From contig DJOF01000018.1 in the NCBI GenBank assembly GCA_002439585.1, positions 83,415 through 147,414 on the forward strand: a stretch of DNA of 64,000 nt, written 5' to 3'. The notes beneath the pieces were generated by a model that was not told where the DNA came from, made no database searches, and saw only the letters and a program-made list of their open reading frames with translations. The translations under genes were made by a program, and so were the position numbers. The DNA is from Bacteroidales bacterium UBA6445. GTDB lineage: Bacteria; Bacteroidota; Bacteroidia; Bacteroidales; UBA932. This document shows positions 55,631 to 63,168 of this stretch, one piece after another. Position 1 is the stretch's first letter. Each line of letters starts with the position of its first letter.

Positions 55631-55666
55631 TCACAGTTGCGTTCACAGTTGCGTTCACAGTTGCGT
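55631..55666. repeat. 12-bp tandem repeat upstream of tatD
   Basis: Three exact copies of TCACAGTTGCGT are followed by degenerate copies (TCAAGCGCGTTCAACG) up to about 55682. It lies in the 445-bp gap between tatD and the divergent sialate esterase gene. Confidence 0.9.
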
Positions 55667-55773
55667 TCAAGCGCGTTCAACGATACGTTCAGCGATGCTA
55701 ATGTTGATGTTCGTTAATCTCCTTCAGCCTTCTATGATATTTTTTCATCGCGCTTTCTACCTTGTTGTTCTTT

Positions 55774-55887
55774 AACAGTATTATGCTCTGTTAAAACAAA
55801 CGTGCATAAATTTTTTTTACCGCTATCATGAAACTCTTTAAGGAATTAAAATTATCGTATATTTGTTGTTAACAGTTATTATGCTCT
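55774..55887. repeat. Duplicated element in the tatD/esterase intergenic region
   Basis: AACAGTATTATGCTCT at 55774-55789 recurs as AACAGTTATTATGCTCT at 55871-55887. The first copy lies within an imperfect palindrome, TTTAACAG..CTGTTAAA. A TATATTTG -7-like box at 55858-55865 just precedes the second copy, so that copy would be at the transcription start of the esterase gene. Confidence 0.5.
55858..55865 (+). promoter_or_regulatory. Candidate -7 box upstream of the sialate esterase
   Basis: TATATTTG matches TAnnTTTG. It would give a leader of about 147 nt. No clean -33 box is present. Confidence 0.35.
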
Positions 55888-56017
55888 TGTGCGCAGTCAT
55901 TGGATTTGCGCTAGACAAAATGACTGTTTCGTAAGAATGCATTACTAATCACAATGCAACTTAACAATCCGGTATATACGATGATTTGTCATGTTGTAAC
56001 TAAAACAAATTTGCTAA

Positions 56018-57976
56018 ATGAATAGGTATTTTGTGGCCATAGCCGCATTGCTCTTGCCGCTGGTGGCTAATTCTAAAGTAACGCTGCATCAGATCTTTAC
56101 GGACAACATGGTGCTTCAGCAGAATGCGGAGGTGCTCTTTAAGGGGACAGCGTCTCCTGATAAGGAAGTGACACTTCAGACATCATGGAACGGGGCCGTG
56201 TATACAGTACGCTCTGCGAAAGACGGATCCTGGTCTGCCAAGGTGCTTACGCCAAAGGCAGGTGGTCCATATACCGTCACAGTCTCTGACGGCAAGCCTG
56301 TAACTCTCTCCAATGTGCTGATAGGCGAAGTGTGGCTTTGCGGAGGTCAGTCCAACATGGAGATGAAGATAAGGGCCAATGTCAAGGGTATGGATAAGAC
56401 CATTGCAGAGTCTTCTCGATACAAGAATGTAAGGCTTCTCCTGGTGGCGAATACAAGCTCTTCAACTCCCGAGGAGGACGTAGTAATCCGTCATGGGGGT
56501 TGGCAGGAATGCAATGCCGGGACTATAGTTGATTTCTCCGCTGTTGGTTATTATTTCGGTACAACCTTGAGCGATAGCCTTAATGTCCCTATCGGTCTTA
56601 TAGACTCCAGTTGGGGAGGTTCTCTTGCAGAGGCCTGGACCAGTGCCGGAGCTCTCAAGGAGATCCCTTATTTCAAGAAGGAAGTGAAGAAGATAGCTGC
56701 TCTACCCGTTTCTAAGGAGGAAAGACAGGCTATTTTTGAAAAGGATCTTGCTGTCTGGGCGGCTGCCATAGACAAAGAAGAAGGCAAGCAGTCTACGGGC
56801 TATGGTTTCTGGACTTCTCCTTCGTATGACGCTTCTTCCTGGACAAAGGTCTCTGTGCCCGGATTAGTACGGGAACATGCTCAGGATCAGACTAGCTTCT
56901 ACGGGTTCTTCTGGCTTCGTAAAGAGGTGGACGTGCCAGTTGCATGGGCTGGTCATGACTTGACTCTTGATCTCGGGCTTGTCGATGACAATGACTTTAC
57001 CTGGTTCAATGATACTCTTGTCGGCCATACGGAAGGGGCTTATTCAAGAAGGACTTATACTATTCCGGCTTCCGCTGTGAAAGCAGGCAAGGCAGTAGTG
57101 TCTGTGAGGGTTATGAATATAGGCGGTCTTGGCGGAATTCACGGCGATGCTTCTACGGTATCAATATCCTGTGGCGATGACAAGATATCCCTTGCGGGCA
57201 AGTGGGATTACCGCCAGTCACTCTCTCTTGGAAATACACCCAAGATGCCGGTAAATTTCGCAACTGAATCTAACTTACCGTCATTCATGTACAATACGAA
57301 GATCAATCTACTTGTGCATTTCCCCATCAAGGGCGCTATATGGTATCAAGGTGAGGCAAATGTAGACCGTGCCGAGCAGTACAAGGATCTGCTTCCTCTT
57401 ATGATTAATGACTGGAGAAGCAAATGGGGCTATGATTTTCCGTTCTATATTGTGCAGCTTGCCAACTTTATGAAACCGCAGGAAGGTCCGGAGAATTCTT
57501 CTTGGGCTGAGCTTCGTGAGGCCCAACTTCAGACACTTGCTCTTGAGAATACCGGTATGGCAGTGATTATAGACATTGGTGAGGCCGATGATATTCATCC
57601 CAAGAATAAGTATGATGTGGGCTACAGGCTGGCACTCAACGCCTTGGCCAAGACTTATGATCATGATGTCGTGTATTCAGGCCCTATATTCAAGGGGTAT
57701 GAGCTTACTGGAAGCAGTGTGAAGATATTTTTCGACCATGCCGGAGGCCTTGCCTCGCGTGATGGTGGGGAACTTCAGGCATTCTATATTGCCGGCCCTG
57801 ACAGGGTCTTCCATAAGGCAAAGGCCAAGATCAAAGGCGAAATCGTTGAGGTGTCTTCTCGTAAAGTCGCTTTCCCTGTATCAGTACGTTACGGCTGGGC
57901 TAACAATCCACCCTGCAACCTTGTCAATGCAGCTGGGCTTCCCGCTTCGCCTTTTCGCACCGACAGCTGGAAATAA
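56018..57976 (+). CDS. Exported sialate O-acetylesterase family protein
   Basis: This 652-aa protein has an N-terminal signal peptide (about residues 1-19). The SGNH-type esterase is in two parts: GGQSNMEM with the nucleophile Ser near residue 113, DSSWGGSLAEAW near 190, and the Asp-His pair in EADDIHPKNKYD near 525. A beta-sandwich (jelly-roll) insertion lies at about 260-405. Such enzymes remove acetyl groups from sialic acids or plant/host glycans in the periplasm. It is monocistronic with its own terminator. Confidence 0.92.
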   Translation: MNRYFVAIAALLLPLVANSKVTLHQIFTDNMVLQQNAEVLFKGTASPDKEVTLQTSWNGAVYTVRSAKDGSWSAKVLTPKAGGPYTVTVSDGKPVTLSNVLIGEVWLCGGQSNMEMKIRANVKGMDKTIAESSRYKNVRLLLVANTSSSTPEEDVVIRHGGWQECNAGTIVDFSAVGYYFGTTLSDSLNVPIGLIDSSWGGSLAEAWTSAGALKEIPYFKKEVKKIAALPVSKEERQAIFEKDLAVWAAAIDKEEGKQSTGYGFWTSPSYDASSWTKVSVPGLVREHAQDQTSFYGFFWLRKEVDVPVAWAGHDLTLDLGLVDDNDFTWFNDTLVGHTEGAYSRRTYTIPASAVKAGKAVVSVRVMNIGGLGGIHGDASTVSISCGDDKISLAGKWDYRQSLSLGNTPKMPVNFATESNLPSFMYNTKINLLVHFPIKGAIWYQGEANVDRAEQYKDLLPLMINDWRSKWGYDFPFYIVQLANFMKPQEGPENSSWAELREAQLQTLALENTGMAVIIDIGEADDIHPKNKYDVGYRLALNALAKTYDHDVVYSGPIFKGYELTGSSVKIFFDHAGGLASRDGGELQAFYIAGPDRVFHKAKAKIKGEIVEVSSRKVAFPVSVRYGWANNPPCNLVNAAGLPASPFRTDSWK

Positions 57977-58122
57977 TGATTGCGTATGCCGGCTGTGCGG
58001 CAACGCCTGTTTGCCTGTCCATGCCGCTTCAGATGAGGCTGGCCCAAATGGATAGCATAACTCTCTGAGAATTGATTATTCAGAAACGTGGTCGAGGTAG
58101 ATCTCGCCGTAAAACAAGAAAA

Positions 58123-58157
58123 GGGGTTGACTAATGCTTTTAGTCAGCCTTTTTTTT
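58123..58157 (+). terminator. Terminator of the sialate esterase gene
   Basis: GGTTGACTA at 58125-58133 pairs with TAGTCAGCC at 58141-58149 (one G-U), followed by eight T. Confidence 0.88.
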
Positions 58158-58221
58158 CTCGGTATAAAGAGTCTGCCTCAGGTTAAGGCTAAATTTTCAA
58201 ATTCTTCACAAAATTGTTCTT

Positions 58222-58327
58222 TGCCGATCCCGTGCCGATCCCGTGCCGATCCCGTGCCGATCCCGTGCCCGTGCCGATTGCCTGCCGATTGAGCCGATTG
58301 AGCCGATTGAACCGATTTGAGCCGACT
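58222..58327. repeat. GC-rich minisatellite upstream of the cytochrome operon
   Basis: Four copies of an 11-bp unit GCCGATCCCGT start at 58223. They pass through GCCCGTGCCGATTGCCT into several 9-10-bp GCCGATTGA units up to 58327. The composition is unlike the AT-rich sequence on both sides. It ends 10 bp before the -33 box of the operon promoter. Confidence 0.9.
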
Positions 58328-58336
58328 GAATAAAAT

Positions 58337-58367
58337 TTTGCGGAATGAGAAGTTTTGTGTAGCTTTA
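58337..58367 (+). promoter_or_regulatory. Promoter of the cytochrome/sugar-redox operon
   Basis: TTTG at 58337-58340, exactly 19 nt, then TAGCTTTA at 58360-58367 (one base off TAnnTTTG). The ATG follows 36 nt later. Confidence 0.65.
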
Positions 58368-58403
58368 AAAGATTTATTTTTAACTTTTTTTTTAAAAAAT
58401 AAA

Positions 58404-59930
58404 ATGGACGGCAGAAGGAAAGTTATCATATTTACTGGCCTTGTCGGGCTTGTGATTGGTGTGTGTGCAATGATGGCGGTCGGCGGTGCGATGATTCACA
58501 CTTCCACCAATGAGTACTGTATGAGTTGCCACTACCATGAGCAGGCTGACGCGGACTGGAAGAAGTCTGAGCATTACAATAGCGAAAGCGGTGTAGTTAC
58601 TGACTGTGCAGCTTGCCATCTTCCGCCAAAGGAGAACGGTTATCTACGTTACTACATGATAAAGGCACGGATGGGAGCCAAGGATCTCTGGTCCAAGATG
58701 ACAAAAGATAAGAATGAAATAGATTGGGACACAAAAAGAACCCTTGAGCATGGGGCTACGATAGTCTACAACGAGTCCTGTGAGAAATGTCATGCCAATC
58801 TTTTCCCTTCAGGAATATCAGATGATGGGATAACGGCTCATCTCTACTACGAGGAAAATGCGAGTCAGTTGGATCTCCAGTGCATTAGCTGCCACTTGGA
58901 CACCGGTCATGATATGCCGGGGTACGAGCACAAGAGCCTGGAAGGCAAGGTGATGGACACGGGAGGGGGAGTTAAGTACGACAGTGCGGCTGTAGTTACA
59001 TCTTTTACGAATTTTACTGAAACCGTCCCAGGGACAACGGCCGCAATCAACATGATAGCTGTACCGGGAGGTGAGTTTACGATTGGAAGTCCCGAGAGTG
59101 AGCCATTCCGCTCAGCGGATGAGGGACCTCAAAGAAAGGTTAAGATTTCCCCGTTCTTTATGGGTGAGGTTGAGGTGACTTGGCATCAGTTCTGGGCTTT
59201 CTACAACGAGACGATGTCCGAGGGTAGAACTCCTCCAGAGAAGATCTATGCCAACAACAACCGTCTTGATGTTGATGCAGTCAGTGGCCCGACCCCACCG
59301 TTCGGCTTTCCGGACCAAGGTTGGGGCATGGGCGAGAGGCCTGCGATCACGATGACACACTATGCAGCGGAGACCTTCTGTCAATGGCTTTCCCTAAAAA
59401 CAGGGCGCAAATATCGTCTCCCGACTGAGGCGGAGTGGGAATATGCAGCCCGTGGCGGCACCCAGACTCCCTATTTCTTCGAAGGAAGTCCGAAGAAGTA
59501 TTCAAGGCAGACGTTTTGGAACAAGTTGTTCGGGGCGGACACTACCTCCATAGCAAGTTTTGTGGTGTATTCTGAGGATAGTTTCGGCAAGACGCAGGAG
59601 CCTTCCGAGGTGAAAGCCAACCAGTTTGGTCTTAAGAATATGCTCGGCAACGTGATGGAGTATTGCTCCGACAGATATGCCGAGGATGCATATTCAATGA
59701 TCTCTGACGGGGCTCTTGATCCAAAAGGTCCAGAAAACGGAGATGAGTTCGTGGTTCGCGGAGGCGCATATTCAGATGACGCTTCGTTGGTGCGTTGCGC
59801 TGCCAGAAACCATACACGGAATGATGATTGGCTTCGCACTGACCCACAGAATCCGAAGAGCATCTGGTGGTATTCCGACATAAAGGGTATCGGTTTCAGA
59901 GTAGTGTGCGATGTCCCTGAGGGACTTTGA
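58404..59930 (+). CDS. Membrane-anchored tetraheme cytochrome c fused to a SUMF1-like domain
   Basis: This 508-aa protein has an N-terminal membrane anchor at about residues 7-31. Four heme-binding CxxCH motifs follow (CMSCH at 39-43, CAACH at 68-72, CEKCH at 126-130, CISCH at 160-164). The anchor and heme spacing resemble NapC/NirT/NrfH quinol-oxidising cytochromes. From about 215 to the end is a formylglycine-generating-enzyme-like (SUMF1) domain: VPGGEFTIGSPESEPF, RLPTEAEWEYAARGG, NMLGNVMEYCSDRY and FVVRGGAYSDDASLVRCAAR. The paired active-site cysteines of true FGE are absent in that last motif, so FGE catalysis is unlikely. It probably passes electrons from or to quinone on the periplasmic side. 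The ATG at 58404 fits the promoter and membrane anchor. Confidence 0.88.
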   Translation: MDGRRKVIIFTGLVGLVIGVCAMMAVGGAMIHTSTNEYCMSCHYHEQADADWKKSEHYNSESGVVTDCAACHLPPKENGYLRYYMIKARMGAKDLWSKMTKDKNEIDWDTKRTLEHGATIVYNESCEKCHANLFPSGISDDGITAHLYYEENASQLDLQCISCHLDTGHDMPGYEHKSLEGKVMDTGGGVKYDSAAVVTSFTNFTETVPGTTAAINMIAVPGGEFTIGSPESEPFRSADEGPQRKVKISPFFMGEVEVTWHQFWAFYNETMSEGRTPPEKIYANNNRLDVDAVSGPTPPFGFPDQGWGMGERPAITMTHYAAETFCQWLSLKTGRKYRLPTEAEWEYAARGGTQTPYFFEGSPKKYSRQTFWNKLFGADTTSIASFVVYSEDSFGKTQEPSEVKANQFGLKNMLGNVMEYCSDRYAEDAYSMISDGALDPKGPENGDEFVVRGGAYSDDASLVRCAARNHTRNDDWLRTDPQNPKSIWWYSDIKGIGFRVVCDVPEGL

Positions 59931-60034
59931 TGTCAGCTTTTTTAGAAACATGAAATGAAAAAGATGATGAATGTTATTTTTTTTTGAAGTTTTCTTAGAT
60001 TATAAATTTTAATAACATAAAAACTATTAATAGG

Positions 60035-61390
60035 ATGGGCGATAAAATGGACAGAAGGTCCTTTCTTGGCAAGAGTGCCAAGATCAGTGTAGGTCTGGTC
60101 GGCGGAAGTGTTTTGCTATCCGCCTGTGCCGGTGGAGATAAATCCGGCAAGATGACTCCCCTTAGGCAACCAGGTGAGTATTATGTTCCTGAACTTGTGG
60201 ACAAGGCTATCGACGGAAAGGAATTAAAGGTTGGCCTCATTGGCTGCGGTTGGCGAGGAAGCGGTGCTGTCAATGACCTTCTTAACGCAGCGAACGGAAT
60301 CAAGGTCATAGCCATATGTGATGTCTTTGCTGACAGAGTGAACGGTACGCGCGAGAATATAAAGAACCAGTGGAAGCAGGAAGTTCCCGAGGATCACTGC
60401 TTCATCGGCTTTGATGCGTACAAGCAGGTTATTGATTCTGGTGTGGATATGGTGATTATAGCCACTCCTCCAGTTTTCCGTCCTGTACATTTCCAGTACG
60501 CCACCGCAAAAGGAGTTCATTCATTCCTTGAGAAGCCTATCGCGGTAGATCCGAAGGGCTACCGTCAGATTATGGCGACCGCCAAGCAGGCAGAGGCTAA
60601 AGGGCTCAGCGTTGTGACTGGCACTCAGCGTCACCATCAGAGATCTTACGTGGAGTCTTTCAAAAGAATCCAGGAGGGCATGATAGGCGAGATCACAGGA
60701 GGCAACGTCTATTGGAATCAAGGAATGCTCTGGTACAAGGAGCGTCAGAAGGGATGGAGTGACATGGAATGGATGATCCGTGACTGGGTCAACTGGAAAT
60801 GGCTCTCAGGTGACCACATCGTCGAGCAGCACGTGCACAACATCGATGTGTTCAACTGGATGATAGGCAAGCATCCTATAAAGGCAACAGGCATAGGTAG
60901 CCGCCAGCGTCGCATTACGGGTGACCAGTATGACAACTTCAGTATCGACTTTGAATATGAGAACGGAGTTCATCTGCACAGCTTGTGTCGCCAGATTGAC
61001 GGGTGCTCCAACAATATCAGTGAATATGTACGTGGTACCAAGGGCTATTGGAGCTCTGAAGATTTCGCAATCCGTGACCTTAAAGGGAATGTCATTTGGC
61101 AGTTCGACGCCGAGGCTGAGAAAACTCAGTTTAAGCAGACTAACCCTTATGTTCTTGAGCACGTTGACTGGGTCAACCACATCCGCAAGGGTGAAGTTCA
61201 CATCGAAGCTATAGAGGACGGAATCTCCTCTCTCTCTGGCGTGATGGGTCGTGAAGCGGCCTACACCGGCAAGACAATCACTTGGGACGAGATTAGTGCC
61301 TCCGATATCAATTACCTCCCAGAGAAGCTTGAACTAGGCAACGTTGATATGAGCAAGTTTACAGTCCCTGTTCCCGGTGCAGAAAAGTAA
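60035..61390 (+). CDS. Tat-exported Gfo/Idh/MocA oxidoreductase, lipoprotein-like
   Basis: This 451-aa protein has a twin-arginine motif DRRSFLGK near residue 6 and a lipobox-like LLSAC near 31, so it is probably exported folded and lipid-anchored. The Rossmann fold has GLIGCGWRGSGAV near 68 and the EKP motif (FLEKPIAVD) near 165. HIVEQHVHNIDVFNW near 263 matches the catalytic His region of the family. Export with a bound nicotinamide cofactor is known for Zymomonas glucose-fructose oxidoreductase. A sugar or sugar-derived substrate is likely, but not identified. The following TIM-barrel gene is six bases away. Confidence 0.9.
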   Translation: MGDKMDRRSFLGKSAKISVGLVGGSVLLSACAGGDKSGKMTPLRQPGEYYVPELVDKAIDGKELKVGLIGCGWRGSGAVNDLLNAANGIKVIAICDVFADRVNGTRENIKNQWKQEVPEDHCFIGFDAYKQVIDSGVDMVIIATPPVFRPVHFQYATAKGVHSFLEKPIAVDPKGYRQIMATAKQAEAKGLSVVTGTQRHHQRSYVESFKRIQEGMIGEITGGNVYWNQGMLWYKERQKGWSDMEWMIRDWVNWKWLSGDHIVEQHVHNIDVFNWMIGKHPIKATGIGSRQRRITGDQYDNFSIDFEYENGVHLHSLCRQIDGCSNNISEYVRGTKGYWSSEDFAIRDLKGNVIWQFDAEAEKTQFKQTNPYVLEHVDWVNHIRKGEVHIEAIEDGISSLSGVMGREAAYTGKTITWDEISASDINYLPEKLELGNVDMSKFTVPVPGAEK

Positions 61391-61396
61391 CAGAAT

Positions 61397-62308
61397 ATGA
61401 ACAGAAGAGATTTTCTCTCAGCAGCAGCGGTTGGGTCGGCAGCATTGGCCGCGGCTTCTGTGCTGCCGGGATACGCCTCGGCAAAAGAATGCAAGAAAAA
61501 AGCAGGGAAATGCCCTGAATTGAAGATTTCGTTTCAAGATTGGATAGCTCCAGGTGATAGTGTGGCGGAGAAGCTTGACTTTATGGAGAGCCTTGGGGTG
61601 GTCGGCTTTGAGCCGAGCGGGCGTGGACTATCATCTCGTGTGAAAGAGATTCGTGAAGCCCTTAACGGTCGAAATATCAAGGTATCAGCAATATGTGCTG
61701 GTTTCGATGGTTTTATACTGGCAGAGGATCCGTCTACTAAAGAATTGTTTGACAAGACCATGCGTGACATCGTGGCCGCTGCCGGAGAACTTGAATCGAC
61801 AGGAGTCATTATGGTTCCGGCTTTCAATAGCCAGATCCCTTGCAAACCTCACACGTTAGATACCCGCAATTATCTTTGCGAGCAGCTTCATGACCTCGGA
61901 GAGTTTGCTCTTGAACATGGCACTACAGTGATTCTTGAACCTCTGAATAGGAATGAAGCCTTCTATCTCCGTCAGGTAGCAGATGCGGCCGCAATTGCCC
62001 GTGATTCCGACAGCAAAGGTGTCAAGGCTATGGGTGATTTTTGGCACATGTCAGAGGAGACCTCTGATTACGGAGCTCTTATGTCAGCCGGTAAGGAGTA
62101 TCTGCAACACGTCCACATTGCTAGCCGTGGTCGCCGTCTAATGCCGGGTGAGGATGGTGATAAGGACAATTATGTTGCCGGATTCAGAGCTCTAAAGGAA
62201 ATTGGTTACGACAAGTATATTAGCTTCGAGTGTGGGACGAATGGTGACCGCACTAAGACCGTCACCGCTGCAGTAGACCTTATTCGCAGGCAGTGGGCAG
62301 AGGCTTAA
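61397..62308 (+). CDS. Tat-exported sugar isomerase/epimerase (xylose isomerase-like TIM barrel)
   Basis: This 303-aa protein has a Tat signal (NRRDFLSAAAVG near residue 2, cleavage near SA at about 28). The AP-endonuclease-2/xylose-isomerase-like barrel has likely metal ligands in ILEPLNRNE near 178, GDFWHMSEE near 213, HVHIASRGR near 238 and YISFECGTNGD near 275. Families like this isomerise, epimerise or eliminate keto-sugars. Its tight linkage to the exported Gfo/Idh protein suggests consecutive periplasmic steps. Its stop overlaps the next start (TAATG). Confidence 0.9.
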   Translation: MNRRDFLSAAAVGSAALAAASVLPGYASAKECKKKAGKCPELKISFQDWIAPGDSVAEKLDFMESLGVVGFEPSGRGLSSRVKEIREALNGRNIKVSAICAGFDGFILAEDPSTKELFDKTMRDIVAAAGELESTGVIMVPAFNSQIPCKPHTLDTRNYLCEQLHDLGEFALEHGTTVILEPLNRNEAFYLRQVADAAAIARDSDSKGVKAMGDFWHMSEETSDYGALMSAGKEYLQHVHIASRGRRLMPGEDGDKDNYVAGFRALKEIGYDKYISFECGTNGDRTKTVTAAVDLIRRQWAEA

Positions 62309-63168
62309 TGCTCGCCTTGTCTCATACGTTCGGGCTTTTGTCAGCCTTGCTGTATGTCTGCATTTTGGTGGGCATATATGCGTTGCGTAGTAGTATCTCA
62401 TTGTATGGACGTCTATCCGGACGGAAAGCCTGCATTGTTTCGATTTCTATTGTGCTGTTTCTGCTTCTCATCTTTGGGCTTATCCCACAGGATGGGAGCA
62501 GAGACGGTTTTTTTGGCATTATAGGTTGTCGGAATATGAGTCGGTCACCGATTTTTATCCTTGCTTTGCTATTCCTTGCGACAACTTTGACGCTGAACAC
62601 GATCGAGGATATTTATCATTTCAGCAGACATCGCATTGGGGTCACTTGTGCCCATTTGGGGTTGTCTGTGATTTTGATCGCAGGCCTCTTCGGTTTAGGC
62701 AGCGCCATCAGTGCGAAAATGATAGCGATTAAGGATGTACCGGCGCATTATGCGAGGAATGAACATGATGATTCAACCATAAAACTGCCTTTTGAGTTGA
62801 TACTCAGGGATTTTTCTATCTTTGAATATTCCTCTGATGTAATCCTGACACTCCCTGACGGTCGCTCTTCCGAGATCACAATTGCTGTGAATCATCCTGC
62901 CAGGGTAGGTTCGTGGTGGATCTACCAGTCCGACTCCATGCCGGATACAGAGCGAGGAGGGTACGCGAGCATATTCAAATGCGTGTATTCCCCGATGTCT
63001 GAGCTCTTTCGCATCTCCTTGTGGTTGCTGCTTATTTCCGCTGCGGCGATGGTGTTCTTTGCCAACTTCAAGCCGTTATTCGGGAAGCGTAAGATATCAT
63101 CACTACGTTTGCTGGGAATTGATCCCTCCGCCACTGGCATATTCAAAGAAAAGAAAGACGGGCAATGA
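62308..63168 (+). CDS. ResB-like cytochrome c biogenesis protein
   Basis: This 286-aa protein has four predicted membrane helices (about residues 5-27, 35-55, 73-93 and 109-130) and a periplasmic domain. A last helix lies at about 230-250. The layout, the GLIPQDGS and LTLNTIEDIYHF segments and the position before CcsA fit ResB/Ccs1, half of the system II heme-delivery complex. The start at 62308 overlaps the upstream stop; the ATG at 62293 lies inside the TIM-barrel gene. Its stop overlaps the ccsA start (ATGA). The sequence is divergent, so the call rests partly on context. Confidence 0.75.
   Translation: MLALSHTFGLLSALLYVCILVGIYALRSSISLYGRLSGRKACIVSISIVLFLLLIFGLIPQDGSRDGFFGIIGCRNMSRSPIFILALLFLATTLTLNTIEDIYHFSRHRIGVTCAHLGLSVILIAGLFGLGSAISAKMIAIKDVPAHYARNEHDDSTIKLPFELILRDFSIFEYSSDVILTLPDGRSSEITIAVNHPARVGSWWIYQSDSMPDTERGGYASIFKCVYSPMSELFRISLWLLLISAAAMVFFANFKPLFGKRKISSLRLLGIDPSATGIFKEKKDGQ

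Noticed and set aside
55573..55680. N-terminal extension of TatD with RNCERNCERNCE
   Set aside because: It is encoded by the 12-bp tandem repeat and lies before the conserved family start at 55572.
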